DNA of 64,000 nucleotides from Cardinalis cardinalis (taxonomy: Eukaryota; Chordata; Aves; Passeriformes; Cardinalidae), in contig JACDOX010000004.1 in NCBI GenBank assembly GCA_014549065.1, positions 633,749-697,748 of the forward strand, read 5' to 3'. The position numbers and the translations under genes were made by a program. Under the pieces are notes generated by a model. The model made no database searches. It was given only the letters and a program-made list of their open reading frames with translations, and was not told where the DNA came from. This document shows, in pieces, positions 50,400 through 63,700 of this stretch (its first letter is position 1; the number at the start of each line of letters is the position of its first letter).

Positions 50400-53300
50400 A
50401 AAACTGACAACGTGTGTGGATCAAAGCCAGCAAGGCAAAGAAAAAGCTTCATAAACAATGCTGTAAATAACATCTGGGCTGTCCAAATATGGAAGAACGT
50501 GGTAGCTTTCCCTCTTTGTTGTTATTTTGTTTTGTCGTGAATATCTCCCTATAGACACAAACAAGTCTGAAGTCAGTAATTATGGTACAGATTATTTTAA
50601 ACTAATTCTCATCACCAAATGCACACAACAACATACTGCAGACGGAAAAACCAGACAAGGTGAAGTGAAACTTCAGGAAATGAATGAACCAGTGCTGGAG
50701 AACAAAGCCAGAAAAAAAAGAAACCAAGCCAATTAAGAAACACATGGAAAATGATTAAAAGAATCTCAGTTTAAACATCCTCACCTCATCCCACTACAGA
50801 AGATATTGACACACAATTTTTTCAATTTATCTGAATGTCAGAAATTGGAATGCAAGCAAAGAAGAACTGTCCAAACTCATGAAAGAGTGGCGTTTGGATG
50901 AAATAATTTCTGAGTCACAAAAATGCTCCTACTTTCGTTATATTTTACAAGTCAAACTCAGACTGGATGCTGCTTTGCTGGGAACCCTGGCTGTGGGTGT
51001 TGAACCAAAGCTGCTGCTGTTGCAGAATAAAGAGGTGGATGAGAAATTCATTCACCCACAGCCCCCAGGTTGTTAGACCCTGTCTTTTTTCTGGAATCAG
51101 TGGAGAGAAATGTGGTATATATGTTAAGCACATACAGTAGGCAATGGGCATGTGGTAATACTAGAAATTGGGAATGTTCATTCCTTCATTAATTCCATTT
51201 ATATTTTTAGNTTTTTCTATTGGTGATTTTTCTCTGTACAGGGTCCAGCTCTATAGATCCNGCTTTTGGTTGGAGACTCATAAAGGCAATGTTTAAGCCA
51301 AATAAATGTATAAATGAGTAAATGAGGTAGGATGCCTGCATCTGTGATTTCAAGAAGGCTTTAGCCTACATCAAGTTTTCTGTATGCTAAAACAAGCTAG
51401 ATGATACTGAAATATGCTCTGGTTTTTAGTATTGTCTCTTCAGAGAGGTAAATGGTGCCTCTTGNATTGTGTTAGCTGCAACCTAGGGTGACAATAAAAA
51501 GATTAGAGGCTTTTCCTGTACCTTTCATTAATCTTCGTGGTCTTTATGAATGGGAAACATAATTAAAATTCCGTGTCTGAATACAAGATCTCATGCATAT
51601 TCAGAGCAGCATATTCTTTTAGGTCTTGATTAAGTATACCACTATGTCTTCACAGAAATTTAAACAAAATTATTGCTGAGTTCAAATAGAGCTGACAAAA
51701 TTTCAAAGTTTCCAGGACAGTGCAAGTCACTTATGACTTTGGTCCATTGCATAGATGCAGAAGGAAATTCCAGCTGTCACACATTTCCNCCTACAGCTGG
51801 CAATATTTTTTATATCAAAACTCCTTCAGTGCAGGCTGGCAACAAGCTGTGCACAAGAGCCCCACTGAGGCTGCTAAAAGCTCTGCATAACCCTGGGGAC
51901 CTGATGCCCATCCCAGCTTCAGCATAGAACAGGGATTTATAGCTACTCAAACTGATGATGAAAAGGTTAACTTAGTGTTTTCTGTCATAATCTAATCCAA
52001 ATCTCAGTGAACTGCAACAGAGGATGGTTTCAGACTAGGTCTCGATGANTGAATGCCCTCATCTTCCGTGAATCCAATAAATGATTACGAGTTCAGCAAG
52101 GATAATCTGTGCTTCTAGGAATTCCTGATTTTTAAGCAGTTAATTCACGTGTTTGTAAATAATTCTCCAACCATTAAAAACAGCTGGCCTTTTTTTTCTG
52201 CAGGCTATCAATGCATTTTCAGGATGCCAAAATGCACACAAATATCGGCCTTAAACCACATGGTCAGTCTGGTCTAGGCTTCTTGAGCAGCATTTCTAAC
52301 ATTGTCAAGACAAAAGCATGTGCCATTTCGACCATATTCATGCTAATAAAAAGTAAGACACATGTACTATCCCCTTAAATCTGCAGGCAAACACTGTTCA
52401 AGATTTATTTCTACCGTAGTACAGATGCTGACCCTTGTAAAGAACAGTTATATTAAAACCAGGCATAAGGGAGTAAGTGGGACATTTTAGAAGTGCACGA
52501 GGACAACCCGCTGTGCTCTTCACAGATAGTTAAAGATGTGTAAGACGGCTATTTGCCTGTTCACAAATTCAGATGGATNCAGCTCGACACTTTTGGGAGC
52601 ATTTGATGCTACTAGATGCTGGCTAGGATGAGAAATATGTGTATTATGTACCAGTTATTTAGAAGCATCTGAATAGAGAAGGTATTTATTACCAAAACAA
52701 CTCCATAATGTGGATTGTTCTGTCATACCCCCTACATAGATATATGCTGAATTTATACACCAAAGACTGAAGCTTTCCCATTCTGTTGTGAACATTTTGC
52801 TTTCTTTTCCATTCTGAACAGAGTAAAACAGCTCTCAATTAGACAACAATTTGCATGAATCTTCAAAGTGAAGCAGAGTCAGGGAGAAATGCCACACAGC
52901 ACCTTGTGAAAAATGCAGATGAGAACTTGAATGCTAAGGAGGACATAANAGTCCTGTCATTTGAAGCCTTATGGCAGCTTCCCAACCATGAGCTGTACCT
53001 GGACCTCCTGGCAGAGCACTGAGAGACACCTGTGAGCAGCCAAAGCTGCTGGATTNTTCTCCAGCCTCCCGACAACTTCCAGTGGTCCCCAGGGCACTGC
53101 CGAATGCTCTGCAGCCCCAAAAAGCCCATCTCTGCCAAGGGCCTGAGCTTNGCCCACCAGAGATGCCAGAGCAAGAAGTGTAGCACTCAGGAGGAATTTC
53201 AGGGCTGTCAAAGCCTGCACCAAGAAATCATTTCTGGGGAGAGATTTTGGCATCACAGCTCTGCAGCAGGACTCCAGNAGGTGCAGAGGACTTAGAAGAA

Positions 53301-56300
53301 GATGCATATAGGACTGGGGAGAGAACTCATCTTGGGTTTAGCATTCAGACACTGCATTTACACATTTTTCCTGAATTTATTTTATCTGTTTTACGGTGTA
53401 TAAAGAGGATCTGTCAAAAAGGAGAGGAGTTTCCAAGGAGAATTGCAAAGGACATGGCTGTGTTTGGGAACCATCAGATGAAAAAGGCTCATTCCCAGGC
53501 TTTCTTCACATCAGTGGCACAATTTTAATAAGGGGAACTTGTCTTCCTCCCCCAACTTCTAACTAATCCTGAAGGAGCTATGATATTTCACAGGGCAGGA
53601 ANAGTGATCAAACTCACCTTAAACATAAACTTAAAAGTAATTATTATTGGCTTCACATAAAAAAAAAATGTTAAAATCAGAGTAATTTTATTTATTTTTA
53701 AACNGAGAAACAGTAAATTTCCGGTGTTGATAGGAAAATGCTGATGAAAAAAAATGATAAAATCTTTTTTTGCAAGACTTTTATTTGTTACTGGCAGCCT
53801 GATGTTGGTACATATCTTAATCAAGGCATTATTCTGTTCATTTTCTTTCATCCTTGAGCCAAAATGACATGTCCCTGGAAATAAACAATGCAGACAAAAC
53901 AGGAGGACACTATTCCATATCATACCGAGAATATCTGTCTTGTTTGGTGACTCCATGGGTGCTTCCCTACATGAGATGTCTTTCATTGAAGAATTGTATA
54001 AGAAAATAAAGGAGTGTGTGTGTGTGATATATCTATTCTTCAGTAACGAACAAGAAAATTTCACAAAATATTTTCTCCCCAAAAGAGAATTTTAAAATTG
54101 TGCCTGCTAATCTTGCTGTCCTGTTTCAGTTTCCTTTTTGGAGGAAAGCCAGTGGGAAGCTTGTGGCAGGATAGTCATCTCCCTGAAATATTGATTTCCT
54201 TAAAACTGTTGATTTAGCTTATGAGCCTANCTATTAGACAAAAGTGGCATCTGTGTGCAGGCCAAAATGTCTGCAAAGTTCTTTAGATTTGTTCTAGTCT
54301 TAGATATCAGGGTTTTGAAAGCACATTAATTTGTATACTTTACAAGGGCAGAATTTCATTGGTGTTAAGTAGATTAGTCCCCATTTTCTCTAAGGAAATG
54401 ACCAAAAAAATTACAGAGGCAGGGTCCTTCAGGCATCTGTTTTTCAGCTTTCTTACACAGCATGTGCAGACAATCTCCACAAGAACAAGTAAGGAGAAGA
54501 TACATTTTCTAAAAGAGCCATTTTGCTGATATCTCCAAATAATTTTTTCTCCATAATTTATCTGGTGATACAGCAGGTATAAAGCGGGTAGTAGCTTGGG
54601 TGAGAGTTGATTAGACTGAGTTTTAGGTAAGTGAGAGAAGACTTTTATATTCAGAAGTGTATTGCACTTAAGTCACAAAATCCAGTCTTGGCAGTGTGGG
54701 AATTCCTGGCTCCTGATTTAGGTTGTGGTTTTTTGTTGGATTTTTTTTTTTTCCTGAACACTTATACGAAGATATTCATTAAAGTAAGGAGAAACTGGTT
54801 TCCTTAAAAACCAGACGTGCAAGCACTCTTTTTCTCTCTCCTCACTGTAGGTTTGCTGCCGTAGCCTCTTTCCCCATCCCCATCCTGCCTGGTTTCCTGC
54901 TACGTGTTTAAAGAAACAGAATATATACCCTCATAAAATTAATATCCAGTCATTCCTTCAGAAGAAAGAATGTCACCACTGGAGTTAGCACGAAATATTT
55001 CCTTTTCCATCCAGAGGCCTGACTGAGATAGACACGTCTGACTTGGGATTCAGCGTTACCCAAGCAGATGTAGTTTTGACTTGAGGATGCTAAAAATAAG
55101 CTGGTGATAACCGGATAACTGCTTATTTTGAAACAATTATTTCCTTGGATACACAGAGACACAGTGTGTGTTCTTCTAACATCTGCACTTTTTCTTATTT
55201 GTGAGTCCACGAAAACAGGAAAATAATATAAAAGACCTGAAGCGGAATTTTTGTTGCATCACAATTCTGCCAATGAACTTCCACTAGAAAGAAATTGACA
55301 GTTTTAATTGTGTTTCTTAGGCATGTAATATACAATTCATTATTGTGTTATGCATCCTATGATTGTGAGATACTCTTTACTGCTCATTGTTATATCAGGC
55401 AACATTTCTCTCCTGCATACATCTGGTTTTATGTAGTTCCTAGCAATGGAACAAAAACAGAGCACATGCTTTGTGGCATCTCTTCACAGCTGAGTTTCCT
55501 TTGCTTGCTTTTTAGAGGGTACTTAGCATTTGCTTGGAACTTGATAGTTTTGAAGCAAGTCCTTATTTACAAGTGATGACATTAAAGATGAATAACACAA
55601 AGAGAATCAGTTCAGCAATATAATTTTGAAGTCAATCAAGAAACTCTCAGTAATTAATAGATACTTCATTTTAATCTCTTGCAACAGATGCATGTGCTTC
55701 TTTTGGCAGTTAACTGCTTTCAGGCACTAATTTGACACCATATGGGTGTCAGATTTCTGATCTCAACAACTGCTTAATTAATTGATGTTTTTATCTTTGA
55801 ATGGGTTGTGTCTGCTCAGATCAAAAACCTAAGCATGCTATAAAATTGTGAATAGAGAGAGCTTTCCTTAGAGACTAATGCAGTATAACACTCAAAACTG
55901 GGATATCTTATGTTTGTGATTGATTTCACTTGGATATCATGTTGCTATAAGTGTGAGAAAGAGAGAGGAGCCAGAAACCAAAGGCAGTGCTGGAAAGCAC
56001 ATAAGTAAAGTATTGCTAACCCCAAAATCATGAATCACTCTCCCTAATAAAAGCGACTAAACAAAAGCAAAACCCAGAGATTGTCCTGAAAGTGGCAGAG
56101 ACAGATAAACAGANACTTCAGGTTTTAGTTTTTTCTCTAGTTCGTTTCAACAAATGGAGCTTAGCCTGGCATTTAGGGAAACTTAGAATGTAAGGAAGGT
56201 GAACAGGCATAATAGAGGTGCTAGGCACCATTTATTCACTATTTCTTAACACACAACAGGGTACATTATTTGAAATGTTGAGGCATAGTATCTAAAATAA

Positions 56301-57419
56301 AAGGAAGCAAGTAATTATTTTATTCAAAGCATAATTAACTCATTGTCACAGGATGTCATGGAAGCCAAGAGATATAAATGGATTCAAAATGGTAATAAAG
56401 AATTTTATAAAGAATAGGTCCATTGATGAACATCAAAAACAATAGCCCAGATGCAGCCTCTGACTCAAAAATTCTCTGAACTCTTGATTGTTGGCCTTAT
56501 GCAAAGAAGAGTCATTCTCTCTGCTCTGCTTAGCCAACCCCAGCTGGCCAGTGAGCTAGATGGATTTGGCTGGACCCATGGTGGTCTTTCCATTTTAAAA
56601 AGGAAATAATAAAAAAGCAAATTTTCGCAAAAATTCCATATATCTCACCTCTGTCCATTGTGTCCTTTTATAATCACAAAGGGACAAAGAAAAACATAGG
56701 GGTCTGGAGTGGAGAGGGACTCTTGCTGGGAAAAAGACTTATTTTACACAAACTCTACATGTTCACAACAAAGAAATATGAATTCCATCAGGAGAACCAG
56801 AAGAACTATGCCTTGGACCCTGATCAAGAATTATTACACATTTTTTTAAAATGTTACATTCTTCCTTTAAAAAAGTGAATTGTAACTGAAAAAAATAAAA
56901 AGATGATGTTATTTCTTGTAGCTGTATCAGAAAGGGAATTCCCTGTTTCTGTGAGGAACAGTNAAATTTCTTCTAAGTCAAGCATGTTCCTTATACCACG
57001 GTCTGAGAACAATAAAATTAAACTTGAGCTTTCAAATATGGTTTTAGTACTTTAGTTTGAAGGGGGTTTTCTGGATTCAGAGTCTGAGTTCTTGGTTGAT
57101 CTCTATCAAAAATTTCAAGCCAATCCTCAGGATCACCTTCCCTCCCATTCCTGTCCATGAATGTCCATCTCCATCACCTGCTGTGATTCCACCCCATGAG
57201 CCTGCAGGCTGCACTGCAGCCATGGTTAGCTAATAGCCAATAACATCTNGAGTTTAGCAGCCTTATCCTGCTGACTATAAACTCAGCCTTGCTCTTTGCC
57301 AACAGCTCCTTGCCTCAGTGGAAATGGATCACTGAAAGCATCCCACACCATTCTGCTACTGTAATTTCTCCACTGGCTGGAATTCATGAGCTTCCAGAGG
57401 CGTGCCATTGCCAGAGGAT

Positions 57420-57446
57420 GGGCTTTGCCTGAAGGAGGCAAAGCCC
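57420..57446. repeat. 11-bp GC-rich stem, 5-nt loop hairpin
   Basis: GGGCTTTGCCT at 57420-57430 and AGGCAAAGCCC at 57436-57446 are perfect inverted arms around GAAGG. The stem does not extend beyond 11 bp, so a microRNA precursor is unlikely. No T run follows, and no gene neighbours it. Confidence 0.65.
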
Positions 57447-58980
57447 TGTAGTGCTGCTGCAAGGACTCACAATACTCTCAGTGTATCCTGAAGGTCAGGT
57501 CAGGAGTGACAGAGCCATAGCAGAGCAGCACGGAGATCATCAGCTCACATCCTTGGACAGAGAAAAGGAACGGTGCCACCCTGCATATGTAGTTTTCAGC
57601 TTCTCTTTTCCTGGAGATATGATGTAGAAAAACAGAAAGTAACTTTTTAAATTAAAATTAATAACGCAAATGTAACTTTCCTAACAGATATCACCAGAAT
57701 TTTGTGTGGGTCAAAGGAGTCTGTTAGGTCAACTCTTCAGGCTCCTTAGTATGACCTCCTTTATGATTTAACACATTAGAAAATGTTGCCTAACCTTTAG
57801 GCTCAAACAATCAGGTGATCTTTACCACANAAGGAGTAGTATGAAAACTGAAAATTGAAATTTATTTGCGTTTGTGAGAAAAAGGAACATCCAAATTAAA
57901 TGCCAATTACTGTCATATACTCATTTACTCCAAATTATGCATGACTGATATTTGGTGAAGTCTGAACTCTTCAGGTTTGTGGTTTCATCTGTATTAGCTA
58001 TCAGTAATGCAAAAAAAAAAAAGCAGAAGTGTTTTCTTAAAGTAAGACTTTCTTACTGACACTTGCCAGTGAGAACCGTACTCTGGCTGGAAGAAGTCAT
58101 GATTCACAGTTATTGGAAAGCACTGGAAATGCACTTGTATCCTCCTCTATCTCCTGGAAGAAGGCTTCTTTTATGGTTCTTACTAAGTCAGACGGCAGTA
58201 ACTGGTCAGGTGCAGACTGTCGGTGGTAGTCATGCAAGCTGTAACTGGAAATCTAAAAACACACCACCAAAACCTAAGAGTGAAACTGCGGCCTCAGACA
58301 AGTGATGAAGCAGAAAGGGTGGGTGTGAGTTTCTAGTGCAGGCTGCCTGCTAACATCAATCCATTTCCTGCTCACCTTACTCACATGAGAAGCACTACTG
58401 AGAACAGCCAAATCGATTGTGTAGGCAAAACNGCTTTTGGATCTCCTGCTTCTCCTGCTTCTCTGCAGAGGTCTCCTAAACTGAAAGAAGCTGGCTGATG
58501 ATATTGGGTGCAAAGGTGCTTTCTGCCACGCCTTACAGCATCTTACTCCTGTTTTCAGAAGTCTGTTCCTTCCCTTTCATGTAGCTTTCCCCATCTTGCT
58601 CTCTCTTTTACCCCTCTGTCTGCTGAGAACGAGAGGGGCAGTGACTTCTGGCCTCAAACTAAGCAATGTGCAAAAAACAGGTGCTTATACATGGTGTAAG
58701 CAACTAAACATGATACAAATACTTAAAGGTGAAAAACAGGATTCAGATCAGCGAGAGTAGACATATATTGCAATGACTACACAGGAAGCATTAGTACACA
58801 GATCCAGCAAACACAGATGACTGATTGCATTTGGCCTTTTGCTTGGACTTGTTCCAGACGTACAGCTACACACATTCTGCTCAGTATCTCAGTATGGAAT
58901 CTTAAAAAGGTGCTGCAAAAATTGCAGAATTGGTGTCCAGTCTGATGCAATCTCTTCTAATCATTTTCCCACAGCCCTAC

Positions 58981-59640
58981 GTTGCAGTTCGTGTTTCCTG
59001 AGTCCCATGATCACGTCTCCCCTTCCCTTCCCCTTTTATCTTCATCTTGCCGCCCCTCACTTCCTTTTCCCATCTAACTCTTCTGCCCCATTACCNTGTC
59101 CCACTCTTCTCCCAGACGCATATTCATCAGCGAGTGTAAATCCGCATTGGTACATCGATGTCAATGGGAGCGATGTCAGCTAAAACTCTGGCTTACACTA
59201 CTTGTTTGAAATGCAGAAATTCAGTCTCGCACCCCTGCCTCCTGTTGTGACCCGTGTGCTGGAAGCCCGTGCTTGGCACGGCCCTTCCTTGCCACCTCAC
59301 CCGGTTAAAGCACGAACCATTCGCAGGGCAATCCCTGATGGCAGGTGAGGTGCTGCGGCAAGAAGGACCNGACATCCCACAAGAACAGCTGGGTGTTGCT
59401 GTAACGCTGCTGCTAAGGACAGCAGNGACTCAGGCTGCTGCTCTGCAGTGGCAGGGTGGCTACATCAGGCACTTCAAACTCTCACCTCTGCTCAGCGCTC
59501 TGCCCAAGCTCCCTGGAGATTGATCCCTCCCAAGATTGCTGATAGTCTTCCCACGATTTTCCAAGTCCCTAGCAGCCCACACGCCTGCGCATCAAACACT
59601 GATTGCAGGCTGGCAGTCTTGTCATGCTAAGAAAACCGTG
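58981..59640. other. CpG-dense interval with a leading pyrimidine tract
   Basis: From 59,012 to 59,115 the plus strand is almost all pyrimidine and ends in CTTCTCCCAG, like a strong splice acceptor. From about 59,100 to 59,360 at least 13 CpG occur in roughly 260 bp, the highest density in the window. The open frame across the acceptor (58839-59183) ends within 70 bp and is not recognised. It could be a regulatory CpG cluster, a small exon or an eroded repeat. Confidence 0.35.
59133..59199. repeat. Palindromic repeat unit, copy 3
   Basis: The unit is bounded by AGTGTAA and TTACACT and centred on CATCGATG, itself flanked by CATTG and CAATG. The words GTGTAAATCC, GTCAATGGGAG and GATGTCAGC resemble the remembered amniote palindromic repeat (gtgtaaatc ... 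tcaatggga ... cttacac) also proposed at 14,021 and 16,711. No coding capacity. Confidence 0.45.
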
Positions 59641-60889
59641 GCTCAGGTCCAAGCTACAGTGTTTTTCTTTCTGTGGGATGATCAAAGGGCTCTAAACAAA
59701 GGCACGGAGAAGGTCTCCCAAACAAGTTTCTGCAGTGATCGCACTGAGGTTGCAGACAATGGGCAAAGTACAGCAAAGTCAGTGAAAGTGAGAAAGGACT
59801 GGCAGGGAGCAGGACCATCTCAGCTGACCGAGAAGGCAGTGAGCTAATGCAGAGGTGATTTCGTTATGTGTAACTAGCCCCCTCTAATTTCTGATTAACT
59901 CAGTGACACGCCTCATCAAGAGAACTCGAGCTAGCCTGTTTCGTTCCGATCTTTTTATCCTTTTACCTTGTGACACTATTGTTCCAGTCTGGAGTCCCGG
60001 AGATACCACTCACTCCATCCACCCCCCACCCCCGCAGCCATTGTAAGAAGAGTGGTGGATCCAAGGGTGTTGGAAAAGCCTGAGGCATTGTTTTGCTGTC
60101 ATGCAAACCTGGCTGCATTATCATTATTATCATAGACTGACATCTTTCATTGCCTTTCTGTTTTCCAAGACAAAAGAGCCAGCTGAGNCTGGAACAAAGG
60201 AGAATACAGGGAAGAGGAGAGAATATGTCAAGCAAGAATAGTTTGGAAAGGGCCAAAAGTGGAAAAGGAAGTCTAATTCTAGCTTCATCCAGAGGAAAAA
60301 AAGTTTTTTTGAGAAATGTAAACAAATCAGGAAATCCTGGCACTTACTCCAGTTCCGATTTGGCGAAACACACCAGCCCTTTCCCTATGTATGAGCTGCT
60401 GTTTGTGAATGAAATCCAGATTAGGTTATTCATTGAGCCCTGCCAGTCTCACAGTTTCCAGGTTTCCTTTTGCTTATGGCATAGCTTAAACCTTAAAATA
60501 ATAATAATAAAAAAACATATGCATGTTATTAACTCTCCATATTCAAATGGAAATACAATGCTATCATAAATCTCTATTTTTTTTTNTAACGTAAATTCCT
60601 CTCTTCAGCATGAAGCTGCAGGAAAGCCATTGTATCTGCACAATCTAAACTTGAAAGGGAATTTTTGTTAAACTAGTTATGATAGGGGAAACATGTTTTT
60701 CACTGAGTTGAAAGATTAAAGTTGGCCATAAAAAGGGGTGGAGGGGCTGGAGAAGGATTATTGGTTGCTCAACTAGTGATTAGATACAGGACTTCAAGGA
60801 CAAATTAAGGAGCACAAAAAGAAAGATTTCTAAAGATAAGTGAAACCAGTTCCAATAATATCAAATAAAAGATGCCTTGTTTATCACGG
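59641..60889. other. Non-coding unique sequence, no gene seen
   Basis: A 139-codon frame at 60150-60569 and a 126-codon minus-strand frame at 59963-60343 overlap each other and show no domain. A short ATA repeat lies near 60,498-60,510. Confidence 0.6.
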
Positions 60890-61110
60890 TTTTTAATCTC
60901 TCCCAGTTCTATTCTACCTCTATTAGTCTAATTAGACAAAGAGAGTGTAAACCCCGAAAGAGACAACCAATCTTTTGTAGACCTTGAAGTCGGCCCAGCG
61001 TATCTGTCTCCCAACTTGCCCCTCTTTTGCCTGTCTCCCAGCGTGGGTAATTTCCCTCTCTCTTGTGATTCCAGCTTAAACGGCTTCTTTGTAAGATTTT
61101 TTTTCTCCTC
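60890..61110. promoter_or_regulatory. Possible conserved non-coding element with GTCTAATTAGAC
   Basis: The perfect 12-bp palindrome GTCTAATTAGAC at 60926-60937 holds a homeodomain dimer core and is directly followed by AAAG, giving an ACAAAG Sox/TCF-like site. The surrounding sequence is complex, keeps several CpG (accccgaaag, gtcggc, agcgta, agcgtg, aacggc) and lacks repeats. Two similar TGTCTCCCA words occur at about 61,005 and 61,033. The call rests on texture and motifs only. Confidence 0.3.
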
Positions 61111-63700
61111 TTGATTTCGTTTTTGATTCCTTACAGAAATAGGTCTCTGGTTGCCAAAATTCCCTTTTTCCTGATTCAGAACAGTTTCTGGCTCATTAAC
61201 GCTGTCTGTTGAGGCAGGGAGGGGGAGCAGGGAGAAGAAAGGGGATTGAATGTGGTTGTTCTTATGTCAGGCAGGGTTTATCTGTGCTGCAGTNGGGGAC
61301 TTTTGGGGGCTAAACTGAAGTATACCTCAGAAGCCATAAAAATAAAGGGCTTAAATGGTGAAACCAGTGTTCCTTGCCCATGGAGACATAAGAAAAAATA
61401 GTTTCAGGAATGCCAAGTGGTAGCAATGATGAGCTCTCATTTGTCAACAGAATGAATTGCAATGAGTCAGGGAAAAAAATCACCTCTACCCCGACTGATT
61501 TGGGACTTAGGGAGCTTTGGCTGAGGACTGAGGAAGCAGGAGCAATGTCAGCCATGCCCAACCTGAGGTCAACTCCTTGTGAAATCCAAATATTGGAGGA
61601 GCTGCTTGAATGGCTGAAGACCTGGAGCAGTTCNTGTGTCCAGCAAGAGCCTTGATTGCATATTTAATTCTTTCATTAATGAAAGGCAGTATTTGTGCAG
61701 TCATCTTTTCTCCACAAAAATGATTGCATCTCCCACCAGATAATCAATGGCTGTGAGCCATCCTGAGCTAAAATCACAGTGAAAGCACCGTGTCTTCATT
61801 TCTTTGTGATGTTACNATGGCGTCTTGAGTGTTTTTTCCTTGTGGAAGCTTGACTTTACTGGGATTTATATGGTGGTAAAACTAAACTAACAGTATTTGA
61901 TTTTGGCTTCTTTTTTTTTCAGGTAGATGTATTTTTTTTAGTGATAAGAGNTAGAGCTCCATTTAAAAGTGACATTGGCCTAAAAAAAATTATTCAAAGT
62001 CTCTTGAATTTTACTTTTCTGACAGGTTTTTTCCAAATACTTATATTTTCTTAGCACAAATATCTCTGTTGCCAAAAACTGGAAAATATTGCTTCTCATT
62101 CAAATTTCCCTAAATCAAAAACAAACAAACAACAGCTATAAAGTTGTTGTTNTTTTATGCTCCCCATTGGTTTAAACCTGTTTCATTTCTTCATTTAAAG
62201 AAAGACTACTGTTCAGAGGTCAGCACAAANTGGGGTTACAGCCACTGCATCAGACCCAGTCCTCCAGGCTGTGAGAAGCTGGTCCTTTCCATTTGGTTTG
62301 ACAAAAACCTGGTCCCACAAAGGCTGCAGCTGAAGGTGTGCTCGTCCTCCCTCTCTGAAGAGNGCTGCAGCTGGGAGGTGGGAAGGAGCAGCTGAAGGTG
62401 GGCCGAGACCAGGGAGGGCTCATTGCACGCCATCGAGCTGCTGCCTGGAGTTCCCAGCTATCTCCTGACTCCCAGGCATCTAAGCCATGGGGACTGCCAA
62501 TTAGATAAAGCAGAGCCTATTTAGGGTTATCATTTTGGGCACCAGTTCTTGTAGGATTACTACTGCATTTCAGCAGAGGTAGGTGCCCAANTTCTTTCAC
62601 ATTAGCAGAAGGCTTTCCATTGCCGGCAGAGGCAGTAGCTGAGAGTCAACTGTCCTGAGCAAACACTGTAAATGCATCTCTACATCCAATACAGACATTT
62701 GCAGAACCTGTAAAATGCATATAAAATGAATTTTTTTTTTTTTTTTAGTTTATCTTTACTGCTTTCAGGGCTATAAAACCCAACTTTTTCTTCACGCCAG
62801 GGCACGATCAATCATGAATAAAATGATCTGGAAAGAAATTACCTTGCAGACCCATCTCTGAATGCTTTCTGTCAGTCTGGGGAAAAAACCCAAAATTAAA
62901 AACTCCAGTACATGTGTCTAAGCACTCAGAGGAGAGCTTGCAAAAGCTGTAGATGGTACATCTCTGTTACCCTGTCAAGGGAAAACTGCAGCAGCAGTGC
63001 TATTAATGTCAGGCTGTTTCTGNAGCCTGCATAGTGCTGTATTCTCCAGCACAGAAAAGAAGGGAAACAGGTGCTCCATCTCCTCAGCATCTGGTTTGGA
63101 TGACCACAATACTCCAAACACCTGCACTCTGCAGGCCTGCCAAGCCTTGCCTGCTATTGTATTAAGCAGAATTATGTGCCTATAGCAATAAAAAACATTG
63201 TTTATCAGTTGTACCAGAGGAACACAGGTTGTGAGGAGGGGACAGAACACACAAACCTAGGGAAAAAAAAAAAAAACGCATAGGAGAGAAAATCTGTTCT
63301 GTAGCTTGAATGCTTTTGACTGTTAAAGGTTGGGAGGAGTTGATTTTGGTTTTTTTGCAGAGACTGGAAAAGGGACATCAGCTTTTTGGCAGGTTTTCCT
63401 GTCTGAACAGATAGTTGGCACTTGTGTTAAGAGGGTGATACCTTTTTAGTATCAGGTATCAGGGTTTAGAGCTTGAAGAAGAACTGCAGTTTCGCATTTT
63501 AATACAGAATTGTTTTTACAGACTGTGCTGGGTTTTATCTCTCTAGNTCTGACTATAAACATGATGATTCACATCTTACTAAGAAAGGATTTAAGGCTAT
63601 TTAGGATTTAAACTGAAACTTTGCCCAGAATCTTAGATACAGAAGTTTATTCTATTTTAGGTTGCTCCTTCAGGGCTGGCAAAGCCATCTCCCTGGATAT
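61111..63700. other. Non-coding unique sequence, no gene seen
   Basis: No supportable gene. Open frames reach at most 91 codons (minus strand, 62975-63250). A 16-nt T run lies at 62,731-62,746 and a 14-nt A run near 63,263. Nothing else is recognised. Confidence 0.6.

Larger units (their letters stand above)
48932..58980. other. Non-coding unique sequence, no gene seen
   Basis: About 10 kb with no supportable gene. The longest frame is 164 codons on the minus strand (53588-54082), which is AT-driven and rich in F, I, K and N without a domain. The GC-richer patch 52,860-53,300 has overlapping frames on both strands (107 and 112 codons on the minus strand, 87 on the plus) and may be an old unrecognised repeat. 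A short GT run lies at 54,014-54,026. Confidence 0.6.

Noticed and set aside
53588..54082. 164-codon minus-strand frame
   Set aside because: The composition is AT-driven (F, I, K, N), interrupted by Ns, with no domain or plausible splice context.
57420..57446. MicroRNA precursor
   Set aside because: The stem is only 11 bp and does not extend; microRNA hairpins need about 22 paired bases or more per arm.
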